Positions 13,320 through 24,300 of a stretch of 64,000 bases of DNA are shown piece by piece (within the stretch, counting starts at the first letter, position 1; every line of letters begins with the position of its first letter). The DNA is from Lottia gigantea (taxonomy: Eukaryota > Mollusca > Gastropoda > Lottiidae): positions 869,282 through 933,281 of the forward strand of contig NW_008709781.1 in assembly GCF_000327385.1 (NCBI RefSeq). The letters run 5' to 3'. Both the position numbers and the translations under genes were made by a program. The notes under the pieces were generated by a model. The model did no database searches and was not told the DNA's origin. It was given only the letters and a program-made list of their open reading frames with translations.

Positions 13320-16300
13320 GTAAGTAGATTGATGTAGGAGTATTACGAGCTAGATAGTTAAATTTGTGACACATTTTCATGATCCTGCTTTGTCTAGTAA
13401 TTTTCTTTTCTGAAAGTAAATTGATTAAATATTTCTTGGTCTTCAACCTTGGCAGATAATTGGATTCCCCGTGTCCTCAAATCATTAATACGCTGGGATT
13501 TTAGTTATCTGTTATTGTATAATTCCAAATATTTTATCTGTTATTGTATGATTGCGAATTTATCAAAATATGCACACCCCTTCTTATCCTCCAGTAAATC
13601 TGGTAAAATTCAGGGAAATCAATATGAATGTACAAATTTGCAAGTTATCAGGTTTGGATGCAGTATACAAATTTTTCTAAAGAAAATGTCTTCAGCCTTT
13701 AAATTATGAAGAATCATTACATAGTTACGGTACCTGGAACAAATATTAACATAATATATTTATTATCAGATTCTGAGGTTCTCATTAGGATGTTTTTTTT
13801 TATGTTTTGAAGGTAATGGAGAAATTACAATATGCTCCAGTAAGAGATGCCAGTTTTAAAATATTGAGTCATATGTTACTTAGTTTTCAACATTCAGCTA
13901 TACCCTTTCATAAGGTAAGAATAAATTGATGAAAAAAGGAAAAGTTTAAAACGGGAAAAAAATAGTGCAATTTGTGTTTTATTTTACAAAAACTAAGGGT
14001 AGAATTTTACTTTGAATCTTTATGTTTGCAACATTGTCCTGAAAACTAATGTAATTTCCTTTTAAAAGTTATTAAATATTTCCATTATATATTCTGCTTT
14101 ATATACAGAATGTAACAATGTTACCATTCCATCTATTCGGTTACATTATATATCAATTACATTCTAATACATTTCTCTATTGTAACATCAGTTCAAAAAT
14201 AAGTTAGCATTTTGATTTCTGTAAGCATGATTGTAAACCTGTAGCAAATTTTAAACTGCTAAGATCTGGAATATTATATTTGCCATTATAAAACTGTGAT
14301 TAATTTTGGTCCTATATTTTACAGATTATACCTCAAGTTAAAGGTACAGTAGCAGTATTACGTAAAGAGAAAACAAAGGAAAGTTTGGAGTGTTTAAGTA
14401 ATTTAGCTGAATTGTTATACTGTTTAATGAGCCATCATACAGGATTCCCTGATTTATATGAACCACTGATTGAAATGATCAAGGTAAAGTTTTGCTATCT
14501 TTTGCAGTTTGGTCAATTTATACATCCACATTTAATGGGGGCATATATATTGGCGTCCCTCATGTCCGTCTGCTCGTAAACGCTCCAGAAGGCACAATTC
14601 AGGATTTTGATGAAAATTGGTGTGAATGTTTGTAACCTCCCAAGGATGAACCCTATTGAAAAAAAAAAATGAGAACTATTTTATATGAGTTCGTAAACAC
14701 TTAAAGGCTCAATTATTGCCAGATTTTAACAAAATAATTGTATTATTCAGTATCACTCCTAAAAGTTCAAAAGTGTATGACTAAAGGTTGAATATTCCAT
14801 TCTGTTACTGTACTGCCAAATGTTTTAATTTAAAATAAAAGCTGCCAGTGGGTGTACATTATCTTGCCTGGCAAGCGATCTTTTTATGATTATTTCAACG
14901 ACATGTTTACAAACAAAGATTTAAGTAAGAAATGGGCTTTCCATCTTGATGAAGTGTTTGAGCACACAATCGATCAGATCGATGTCTGTAGCTATTCAAG
15001 GGAAGCAACTCTTATGATATGATTTCAGACTACAAATAAACTGCAATATGAAAAAAAATGACTATTCGTTCTTATTGAAATTATTCAAAATAACTAAGTA
15101 TATAAGGATTTCTCAAACAATTTAAAGTAGAATTTTCAGAAAGTCTTAAATAGGACATGAGAAATATCAAAGCTGACCAAATGATTAATTGTCATGTGTG
15201 TGGTCAAAATACTAAAAAGGCACATTTAGACCAATAAAAATTATTTTGACTTTCTAAACAATATAAATGTACTTAGGAATTGAATTTAATTGATAGTGGA
15301 ATATATTTCAAATAATTTGTTCTTGAAAAGGTTTATTCAGATGTGATTAGATAATATGATATAGAGTTGAATCATATAACTTAATTAACAATTTTCATTG
15401 TCAGTTAATTAACTAAGGTGTCAACAAAGGATGATGATTTTACAAGTAAAGTATCCAGTAGATATGTCAGTCAATTAGAGTAGAAGCTAATTACTCTTTG
15501 AGCTCTAAAGCTTCTGTGTTAATTAGCTAAATTAGATATATTTTAAAAGTTATAAAATATAAACAGATCTCAGTTTAAGACAGTGGAACTTTCATAGTGC
15601 TAGAATAGTAGGGTGTAGACTAAACCAACCCCATGTTTGATATCAGTGATTTTGATTTGGATGAAGACATAATGTGGTGGAGTAAGGGCAAATATAAGGT
15701 ACTAATTCACTGGGACCTGCTATGTTAAGTCTGCTTCATGGACGATATTACTTATGGATGGCGTTCAGAAAATATTAGAATTTATTCAATCTAACTTTCA
15801 AATCATGTTGATAATCCGAGAATTGTTGATCCAAATATTTGTATAAATATGCTTTAAAACTCTTTGAACACAAGATTGTAAATATATAAAAATATCAGTA
15901 AAATGACATATGATAGCATTATGTGAGGTCATTTGTTTACCACCACTGTTTGCCTTGTTACAAGAATTTTCAGTTTGTACATTCCTGATCTTGCTTTCAA
16001 TTTTAACGCAAGTCTTTTGATTAGATATCTTGTCTAATGTCTCAACTGATGTCTCTTCTCTTTTCCAGATGTACCCTGAGCCCAGTGAAGATGTAATACA
16101 GATGAAACTAGCTGAGAGTAAATGGGGAGGAACATCTAGTGCTTCATTAACAGATGTATCAGGCTTACAGAAATCAGAAACAGGAAAGATTGGGTTATTA
16201 AATCTTGGTAATTCATGTTATATGAACAGTATTATACAGACTCTTTATATGTGTGATGAGTAAGTTTTTGTTATTAGTTTCCATTGGTTATTTTTGAGCA

Positions 16301-18520
16301 TGGACAATCTGCTGGTTATGCTATTAGTTGTTAAAAACAATTTCTTATGAACATCAGTTGTTTTTCATCAAAGAGAGATTTACATATACTTGCCTGTATG
16401 TTTGCCTATAATGCCTGGATGTTCCTTTCATTAAATATGGCTAACATTAATGGATATCCATGTGAATCTACATGACATGATTTGATGCAGGACATCTCAT
16501 TTGAGCAGAGGGCAGTTCATTGCAATAATGATTATCAAACTCTATTTCAGATTTCGACAAGGTGTTTTAACACACCCTATTAGATCTCCTGGTAATATCT
16601 TGTCTAAATTGCAGGAAGTTTTCGCCTTCTTAGCAAAATCACATGTAAGTAAAACAATCTTTTCTAGCTCTGTCATCAGATTCATTTATTAACAATGTTG
16701 ATCATGTTTTATTGGGGGAATATGGTGGGGAGGGACTCTTTCTTGATATTTTATGATATGTTATAACTGTTATAATTATTTTAGCTTAACTTAATTGTAA
16801 AGGTAAAGTGTTTGCAGGATTACTGCATAATATAGTGATCTTATCTTTGATAATATTCTTTATTGCAGAGACCTGCTATTGCTCCATCATCATTTCTTGA
16901 TGCATCCAGACCACCATGGTTTACTAATGGTTGTCAACAAGATTGTTCAGAATTCCTTAAATATCTTCTGGACCAGATGCATGAGCAGGAAAAAATGAAA
17001 TCTATCACCCAGGGTAGTCCCAATAAAACCATTATTGAAGATACATTTGGTGGCAAGATGAGCTCTACAGTCAGGTGCTTGAAATGTAAACATGAGTCAA
17101 CAAAGGTTGAAGATTTTATTGACATCCCTCTTGCATTCCCACATAACACTTCTTCCTCTAAACAGTTAGTTGGTGGTAGTTCTGAACATAGTATTACCAC
17201 AGTTGAACAAGAGCAGAAGATGGATGCCAGTGCTGATAAAAGTGGACCTTTACATTTGAATGATCTAGTCAAGCATTATCTACAAACAGAGAAATTAACT
17301 GGAGATAATAAATATCATTGTGATCATTGTAAAGGTCTTCAAGAAGGTGAAAGTAACATCAAGATTGAACAGAGTCCACAATACTTGGTGCTTACACTCC
17401 TGAGATTTTCTTACGATGTCAAACTTCAGTGTCGATCCAAGATCTTCAGAGAAGTTAAATATCCCGAAACCCTAGTTTTACCAATCCAGACTAAGAAATC
17501 ACCAGAACAAACCTCTAAGAGGATGAAACCCAATAATGTGCCTTCAGATGTGTACAAAACCTTGATGGGAGATGAGAACTCAGTTATTGGAACAGATAAG
17601 GAAGTGTATGGATTGTGTTCTGTTATAGTTCATTCTGGTGCATCATCTGAATGTGGACATTATTATTGCTACTCCAGACATTCATCTCCTACTGGAAATC
17701 CACATATCAGTGATAATGTGGATAAAATAGACTTCCTAGAAAATAAATGGCATTTGTTCAATGATTGTAGAGTATCTTATACTAGCTATGATTCCTTCAG
17801 TAATGTCACCAAGAGATTTAACCGAGATACAGCCTATGTTTTGGTGTATAGAAAGATTAGTCCCAGTGAGTTTGAAGGACAACAAACTATTGTTAAAGAA
17901 CCATCAATAATCAGTAAACTACGAGCTGATATTGATAAAGATAACTCCAAATATCTTCAGGTATGTTGATCTTCTAGAAAATATAGTTCTTGATTCTTTT
18001 TCCCGTTTCCTTTAATTGAGGTACAATTCAATCAAATGGCTGCAATTACAAATTTCCGTACTACAAGAAAGGTGGCTATTTGAGTCAAGTATAAGACATA
18101 GTTCGTAATATCCTGACATTGCTTCATACTTGAATATCCTTCAAAAGAAACGAATTTATAGCATTTCCTTCTCTCAATTGTTGAGGAAGTTGAGAAAGAT
18201 CTTCAGCTTGTTGAGATTTTCTGATGTTGTTTAGGGAAAGAGTAACATTACGTTGTAGGCTGCTCTCTGTCCTGTTTGTAAAACAAATAGCAATTCTTAA
18301 TTCAAAACTAAACTGGATATTAGTATTAAGAATCATATTTAATGTATTTCAGGAACAAGATGAAGCTAATAAATATAATACTAAAACAAGAGAAAGAAGT
18401 AGTTCTACCAGTTCCTATTACAGCCGTCGCGATGGTGATGATGAACCACCTCCTCCAGATTGTGGTGGTTCAAGTGGCCTGGATTCACTTGATACAGTTG
18501 GTGCTAGATTTATATTCTAA
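12387..18520 (+). CDS. USP38: Ubiquitin-specific protease of the USP35/USP38 family, seven coding exons
   Basis: A cysteine protease that removes ubiquitin from proteins. Joining 12387-13319, 13813-13914, 14325-14483, 16069-16259, 16551-16644, 16869-17960 and 18353-18520 keeps one frame of 912 codons plus a stop, with GT..AG at every junction. The start MDSILEGILKSDHP closely matches human USP38 as I remember it. Residues 1-400 are the helical, HEAT-like region special to USP35/38 (SHMLLSFQHS and GFPDLYEP are family text). The catalytic domain runs from about 438 to 825: Cys box GLLNLGNSCYMN with catalytic Cys448, QQDCSE at 516-521, CxxC pairs at 563/566 and 644/647 (probable zinc ligands), His757 in GHYYCY, and FND at 790-792 supplying the third catalytic residue. 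The tail ends DTVGARFIF, like human GFNTVGRLVF. It is about 130 residues shorter than human USP38, mainly in the linker between the CxxC pairs. Known roles of USP38 and USP35 (innate signalling, chromatin, mitosis) come from vertebrates. Whether this gene is the single ancestor of both is inferred. Confidence 0.95.
13320..13812 (+). other. USP38 intron after coding exon 1
   Basis: A 493-base GT..AG intron. An 86-codon open frame inside it has no resemblance to any family and is best taken as chance. Confidence 0.85.
13813..13914 (+). CDS. USP38: USP38 coding exon 2 (34 residues)
   Basis: A 102-base exon, phase 0 at both ends, between the acceptor TTTTGAAG and the donor AAG|GTAAGA. It encodes ILSHMLLSFQHS, one of the best conserved parts of the USP38 N-terminal region. 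It is too short for a simple open-frame scan. Confidence 0.92.
13915..14324 (+). other. USP38 intron after coding exon 2
   Basis: A 410-base GT..AG intron, AT-rich; nothing else seen. Confidence 0.85.
14325..14483 (+). CDS. USP38: USP38 coding exon 3 (53 residues)
   Basis: A 159-base phase-0 exon between TTTTACAG and AAG|GTAAAG. It encodes LAELLYCLMSHHTGF followed by PDLYEPLIEMIK, which lines up with human USP38 just before the catalytic domain. Confidence 0.93.
14484..16068 (+). other. USP38 intron after coding exon 3
   Basis: A 1,585-base GT..AG intron, the longest between coding exons. It contains one copy of the interspersed repeat listed at 14,525; the rest is AT-rich DNA with no other feature seen. 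Confidence 0.85.
14525..14880 (+). repeat. Interspersed repeat, copy 1 (in USP38 intron)
   Basis: This stretch matches 47,825-48,235 in the same orientation at several blocks: a start with CCACAT and AATGGGGGC, GATGAACCCTATTGAAAA near 14,645, and GCTGCCAGTGGGTGTA near 14,840. The block reading as a gene-like phrase around GATGAAAATTGGTGTGAATG recalls a dispersed repeat common in mollusc genomes, but that link is from memory. There is no coding capacity or terminal inverted repeat. A similar GGGGGCATAT / GTGGGCATAT block occurs at both ends. Confidence 0.7.
16069..16259 (+). CDS. USP38: USP38 coding exon 4, carrying the catalytic cysteine
   Basis: The exon follows the strong acceptor CTTTTCCAG and ends in phase 2 at GA|GTAAGT. 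It encodes KSETGKIGLLNLGNSCYM, the USP Cys box, with the catalytic Cys codon at 16,216-16,218. This is the only intron of the coding region that is not phase 0. If the intron is retained, GAG is followed directly by TAA, so translation would stop just after the Cys box. Confidence 0.94.
16260..16550 (+). other. USP38 intron after coding exon 4
   Basis: A 291-base GT..AG intron, phase 2, splitting the catalytic core right after the Cys box. Nothing else seen. Confidence 0.85.
16551..16644 (+). CDS. USP38: USP38 coding exon 5 (about 31 residues)
   Basis: A 94-base exon between CTATTTCAG and CAT|GTAAGT. The first base completes the split Glu codon of exon 4. It encodes FRQGVLTHPIRSP and KLQEVFAFLAKSH, matching the FRRQVL and LQHLFAFLAHTQ text of human USP38. 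Confidence 0.92.
16869..17960 (+). CDS. USP38: USP38 coding exon 6, main catalytic exon (364 residues)
   Basis: A 1,092-base phase-0 exon between ATTGCAG and CAG|GTATGT. It encodes SRPPWF, QQDCSE, the two CxxC pairs (cysteines at 17,076 and 17,085; 17,319 and 17,328), LTLLRFSYD, the His box (His codon 17,658-17,660), WHLFNDCRV and DTAYVLVYRK. The stretch between the CxxC pairs is rich in Ser, Thr, Glu and Lys and probably disordered; it is far shorter than in vertebrate USP38. Confidence 0.95.
17961..18352 (+). other. USP38 intron before last coding exon
   Basis: A 392-base GT..AG intron. Retention would end the protein two residues after exon 6, removing the conserved tail. Confidence 0.85.
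18353..18520 (+). CDS. USP38: USP38 last coding exon (55 residues and stop)
   Basis: The acceptor ATTTCAG is followed by codons for EQDEANKYN, continuing the KDNSKYLQ of the exon before, as KDNKLYLQEQELN does in human USP38. A Ser/Arg-rich stretch, DDEPPPPDCGGSSG and LDTVGARFIF complete the conserved tail. The stop TAA is at 18,518-18,520. A frame shifted by one base stays open for 72 codons but lacks the conserved tail. Confidence 0.92.
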   Translation, partial: EQDEANKYNTKTRERSSSTSSYYSRRDGDDEPPPPDCGGSSGLDSLDTVGARFIF

Positions 18521-20179
18521 ATATTTTCAATCTCAACATCTAAAAAGCAATAGAATTTAACAACAGAACAATATTATGAAGAAACCAATGTAAATATAAA
18601 AAATGCTTGTTTCTTACAAAAATAGTAGCTGCAATAACTACATTTTGTATTTATATGAAACAGGTTGGTGTAAATTTTCAAATTATAATATGTAAATGCG
18701 ATATTTGGAATAATATTAAGACGTTTCAAACTTTAGATTTTAGTATGATGATAAAATTGCAGGCAATAATGTAATAATTTCTCGTTGTTGAGACTCAATA
18801 TCACAGTTTATTGTCCTCATGGATGATAATATATTAAGATTGAAATTTGAACTGTTATTAGAAAATTGAGAGATTATTAAATGGTAACCATCACACAATA
18901 TTAATTATATAAATATAACACTAGCTACACAAGGAATAAATGTAAATATACTAAAGGTAACCAGGCACCAAAATAAAATTACATAAGCTATTGAAAGGAA
19001 AAAGGAATCTACCTTGTTTTAGCAAGTATAATATGCTAACTTAGGTTCAAATGTCCTTTTTCAAGCTAGATTTTGGCCAAATCCCTTGGCTTTGATACTT
19101 CCCGATTTATTATACCCATTTACAGTTGGTTTGATTTGAGATGTAAGATACTTACACGGAATATGAGTAAATATTACTCCAGTCTACATTTTGTAAATGT
19201 AATACGGAACTAAGATGAAATTGTAAATATTACATTGTAAATATGATGATAATTGGAATGAATTGTAAATATTCAAGTCTCAGGTAGTGCTCAATTTGTA
19301 TCAAGATAGTACTAAAACTGAGGACTTGGCTATGAAAGGTCAATTAAAACCATAGAAAGTAGAATGTATATAGTATATCATCATGGAAATGATAGTTCTA
19401 TATAGCCAATAGTTCCAAATTAATGTAAAAGTAATAGTTCCATATATAGATAATAGTTTGATATAGTTATAAGCTTATTAACAGTAATGTAAATAAGGTA
19501 GAATGTTAATATAACAGATTGTTGATTTTTGAGAGATGTAGATTTATAAAATGTATATTACATGATGTGTTCAACAAATATTATATAATAATTCAACATT
19601 GTATAATAATTCAACAATGTATTAATAATGCTTTTCACTTGAATAAATAGGAATGTTGAGCTGGTAAACTGAATATATAGAGGTATATTCTGACAGGCTT
19701 TTGTTGAACAAACGTGGATACAAGATATGTATCAATACTGTAAAGTTACATAAAAGTAAATACAGGGAGTTCATTTTTTGGTTATATTCCTTGGGAATGA
19801 TTGCTTATGTAAATTATAAAATTAATCGAGGGCTGATATGAAGAAAAAACAAAGAAGTAAGCTGTATTATATATAACCATGTTGAAAAGCATTATAAATA
19901 AACCATATACCTACTTACCCCATACTTACAATATACTTACCACGTTATTGATATTATTACTTTATATTCTTACTTTTATATTGTTATTATTGTTACTATC
20001 ATTAGATTGTTGTTATCAGGATAATTGTCCAGTAAATACATGTAAACATCAGGAACAGGGCAATACAGTGGAGCTTTAGATGAAACGTCTCCTTCTTTTA
20101 TTTGAAATTGAAACATTCTGGACATACTTTACGTATGGTTTTTCCTTTTTAGTGATACATGTATAAGTTTTTGCTAATG

Positions 20180-20185
20180 AATAAA
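20180..20185 (+). terminator. USP38: Poly(A) signal, proximal candidate
   Basis: AATAAA followed within 40 bases by a GT-rich stretch (GGTGG, TTGTTTACATGTGTTT), the usual downstream element of a cleavage site. Confidence 0.4.
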
Positions 20186-20876
20186 AATGGTGGACTAGTT
20201 GTTTACATGTGTTTACTATTGAAGGTATATAGTCCTTTAAATATTTGCTCTATCATCTGTATGAACTTACAGAACTTTTAGCTGAAAGTAAGAGCTCAAA
20301 TTGTCAACTAGGATAAATTTTTACACTATATCTAGTGGTCAGATTAAGTACTGGTGATATTAAATAACTATTTATGTTATGAAGTATTTTTGATTTTGTC
20401 TCAAACTTTTTAATTAAACACATAATATAAACATTCATGCCAGATAATACCAAGCGTCAATTTATATTTTAATTGTTAGGCTTTCAACTTTCAAGCAAGT
20501 TCAGAGTTTGTAAAATTTATTTTCAAAGACATCTGCATACCTACCAGTTAACTTATATTTGATTTAAGTCTTGGCATTATCTAAGTAACTAAATCAATGT
20601 ATTGATCATTTTATGTCTATGAAATGGATCTTTATATTCTTAGAACAAGTTTTCACCCTGATCATACCCAGGACATGTAAATGGCATCACTTCTATCAGG
20701 GTTTTGGATTTGAATCTATTTTTAGTACAGCAGAAGCAGTGTGTAATTGAAGAATCTTGCATTATGGATGATTTTAATTTTGTTGCTCAAAACTGTTTAT
20801 ATTATTTCTGTAATTCAAAAAATATATTGTATTCTGCATGAAGATTTTCATTATATAATGTATTTTTCTATCATTC

Positions 20877-20882
20877 AATAAA
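20877..20882 (+). terminator. USP38: Poly(A) signal, distal candidate
   Basis: AATAAA followed about 20 bases later by TGGATTGTTTTT, a T/GT-rich element. It is the last good signal before the inverted-repeat element at 21,024. Confidence 0.45.
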
Positions 20883-21023
20883 TCTCAATCAATTTCAAAT
20901 GGATTGTTTTTAATGACTGGAAAAATGTTCAACATAGAAAGAGAGAACATAACAATAAATAAAGAAGTAAAATGATTATTAAGGGCTAAGAATCTGGAGG
21001 AAATACAGACCTTGGTGTTTTTT

Positions 21024-21251
21024 GACTAGACTTGTCACCATGATCTGACGAAATTCTTCTTTAAATTGTCTTCTTTGGAATCTTTGACCTGCTAGCATCT
21101 AAAGTTGTAGTAATTTATGCCAACCATTCAAATACAATGTTAAAAGACAACGTTTACCACTGAAATTCTCAGAAATTTTTTTTATCACAGAGCATATGAT
21201 TGGTTGAATATTAAGTGAAATTTCGTCAGATCATGGACAGCAAGTGTAGTC
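21024..21251. mobile_element. Short inverted-repeat element, MITE-like
   Basis: Left arm 21,024-21,055 and right arm 21,219-21,251 are reverse complements over about 32 bp with few mismatches; both contain CATGATCTGACGAAATT and an outer GACTA-ACTTG block. The whole is about 230 bp, with no coding capacity. It lies just downstream of the USP38 poly(A) signal. I could not define a target-site duplication or the superfamily. Confidence 0.6.
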
Positions 21252-21299
21252 ACCTGAAACCGAAACAACTATCAACAACTGTGGACTGTTATAGTAAGC

Positions 21300-21329
21300 T
21301 TTGATTAAAGTTACCTCCCTTTAATCAAA
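21300..21329. repeat. Perfect 11-bp hairpin with TTACCTCC loop
   Basis: TTTGATTAAAG at 21,300-21,310 is the exact reverse complement of CTTTAATCAAA at 21,319-21,329. The eight-base loop is TTACCTCC. The loop together with the start of the second arm matches a motif found at several other places in the window. Confidence 0.8.
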
Positions 21330-24300
21330 TAATTCAAGTCGGTTCGCCAGCCTAAAGGAACAAATTTGCCATCTGTTTCATCAATCGTACCTTCGTCTCA
21401 GAAACGGGAAATTTGTTAGCTTAGCTTTTCAGTAATTGTGACCATAGATCATCAATGAAATTAGGGTTGTTTCAAATCCACGTGTGTCAATGATTATCCG
21501 CGTTAAAGGTTACTTGAGGCTCTGCCATATATTGAAGAAGAAAGAAAACCTTAGTTTGAGGTATTCTTGTACCTCACTTCAGAAGACTTTACATATATAT
21601 TCAAGACACAAATCAACTCCCGAAAATGGCGAATCTGTCTCTTAACTATGAACCAACGTTTACTGAAAAATCTTATTATTCTTTTATGGTGCTTATCCAA
21701 AGAAAAGGAGTAACTAAATGTGGATTGACGTCCGATATCGTCATATAGTCATCGTATCCCTAATATTTCAGGGTTGTGAGAATAACCAGACACAAAATCG
21801 AAAATAATAATGTCTGGTCTGAAAATAGTCTCACCATTATCCAGTGACCCATTTATAACTGACATTGTAAACCTCATCTGAAAGGTATCAGGCCATTATT
21901 TGGCCGAAACTACGATCAAAACAGAGTCCCACTCTTCATTCATGCATTTTTTTTTATCGTCACCGTGACATATAGTACATTAATGCTTAAAGTGTGAGAT
22001 TTGGTGTGGTGTGAGTATAGAGAGAATTCTACAGAAAATTACTACTGGTACTGTGATACCTTGTACACTTTATAAACATGTTACAGTATAAGAAAAATAT
22101 AATCAATGTGTTAAAGAAGCTTTTAATTCGAATTTGTCTAGTCATAAATATTATACACCTTTAATGAATTGTGCTGGCACAAGACCTTCTCAAGAGTCAG
22201 AGGTATATTGACTGTTTTGGGCCATTGGTGAAACTTCGATCCTTTAACAACTTTTTTCCCATTAAATATGCTGCCCTTGGCGATCCTGTCGCTTCCTCTA
22301 CCATCTCCAATAGCCAGCATCAGTTCATAGGTGACGAATTTTTTTATAATAAAAATTAACCTCTGCCACAACAATGGTGCCACAATAGATCAATTTCTAA
22401 AAGATTTTCGTGATTAAAATAAGGTTTTTGAGAAAAAATGAATCAAATTTCGCTAGGATTATAAAAGTCAGACGTCTATACAGGGAGACAAAGGGAAACC
22501 AACTCAAATAAGGAGACGTGGGTTTTGACCACTCAATAACTGGTTGACTGAGTTCACTGAAATTTAACTTTACCACATGAGGTTGTCAGGAGTAAGAAAA
22601 GATTTCAAATTTATGCTGTCAAGAAGACCTATAGTCCCGAGTTCACAAATTTCTTTCTTTCAAGCAAACGAGACAATTGGCTTGATATGATATGCGACGT
22701 AAAGGTTTCTGAAAGTGGTAACTGGACTTCAGTCTTTGAATCATTCTACCAGCAACCTTTCAGATAGTCACAGTTTAAGCCCATAAGAGAGGCCAGCAGC
22801 TACAGTTGTAGACTTTTGATACCACTTAAAAAAGAATAGATCACCAATCTGCATTCAAATATAAATGACTTTGGGTATAATGATGTTCATTTTACACGTG
22901 ATTAAAATGACAGTATATTCGTTCATTTCAACAGATTCAATGCTCTCCCTGCAAGATGATTGTTAACTTTCTGGACGAAGGAATAAGGTGATTATGTGTT
23001 AAATTACTAGTAACACTTTAGATAATTGATCTCGCCATGACACGGACAGCTTGCTTAAAATTTCTTTCACATGACAGGATAGCTATTAATTTGATAGAAT
23101 AACATTCGTTTTCCTTGCTCAATACACACAATAATTGACCAATCAATGATCATAGATTCCTTTACTTCCATATTGGATCCTGGTCTCAGGGGATCTCATT
23201 TTATTTCCGCTCACGTGTGTGAGAATAAAGGGAGGTAATTGAGAGGGTGAGTCAGGGTGCTGCTTTAATTTGCCTACTTGTTGGTGACACTTTTATCTCG
23301 TTATTGACACTTGACTTGCTCATAGTTTATAGGAATTTCACTAGATGCAAATAAAGTAATAAAATGCGATTTCACGAGATTGTTAAATTGCCACTAATTC
23401 TTGTAGCGGACTCTGATGGCGATCAACAAACTCCATATTGAATTGAACACTTGACAAGTTAAATTCACCATGGGAATTACCTCCAGGGATAAAATGGATA
23501 AATTGTAACGAGGAATAAATATTGAAAGATTAATTTAAATGAATTATATTACGACTTCAAGATGCTGTAATCTCTTTAAGATTATTTATTCAGTGACCAA
23601 CCGTCGCTTGGTCATCATCTGGAACTTGATGATTCGACAGCCGTCTTGGAAATTTGTTTTTCATGAAGTTGACAAGTCTGCAATAGCTCAACTACAGACA
23701 CTTGAAATTATCACATTAAATAGTTTGTCTTGATGATTTCCAAACAAACCAAGTACATGTATGCTTATTACTCATTTTGACTAACATCTTAAACGTTATC
23801 AGAATTCAGGACTCCACTTCAGGATGCGAATGGGACGTTAATAGTGTTGGTTCTTCCCTTTATGTTTAATGCAATACCAAAACTCTTTTAATGTCAAGAG
23901 AAACAAACTCGTTTTTGAAAGATAGTCCATCTATATAACGCAAAAATCATTTAATTAAAGTAGAAGCATTTGAGCTACGTATAAACAATAAAGGCGTAAG
24001 TACCGCCAAACATCCCCATTTGATCCGTTTTCGAGCTAATTCACCCAAACGTTCGGACACACTCTCACCCAATCTCTTTGTTCCGATTTTTATTCAAAGA
24101 TCCTAAGGGACTTTTTCTTCTGCTAATGTCAGATTATCTGCAGTTTAAAGTGAACAGAACCCGGATTTACGAACATTTAATTATTAACATACATTTTGTT
24201 TATTCAAATTTAAAAACTTGTGCTTCCGTAGCTTTGTCATTAGTGCAAAGTTACAACCTTTACTTCAAAACGCAAACAACCATTTCTACTTTATTTTACC

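Larger units (their letters stand above)
18521..20905 (+). other. Probable 3' UTR of USP38
   Basis: About 2.4 kb of AT-rich sequence without a gene between the USP38 stop and the last good poly(A) signal. Several AATAAA hexamers lie inside (near 18,936, 18,972, 19,644, 20,180 and 20,877), so shorter forms are possible. A small duplicated TATAATAATTCAACA block sits near 19,580-19,610. The 3' end is inferred from signals only. Confidence 0.5.

Noticed and set aside
16934-17272. 112-codon open frame on the minus strand
   Set aside because: It lies opposite USP38 coding exon 6 and is a shadow of that coding sequence.
18342-18560. 72-codon + frame overlapping the USP38 last exon
   Set aside because: It is the +1 frame of a real exon; only the other frame gives the conserved USP38 tail and keeps the splice phase.
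22138-22383. Overlapping open frames on both strands, one including LAIGDGRGSDRIAKG
   Set aside because: No family recognised, no splice context, and both strands open together suggests low stop density, not coding.
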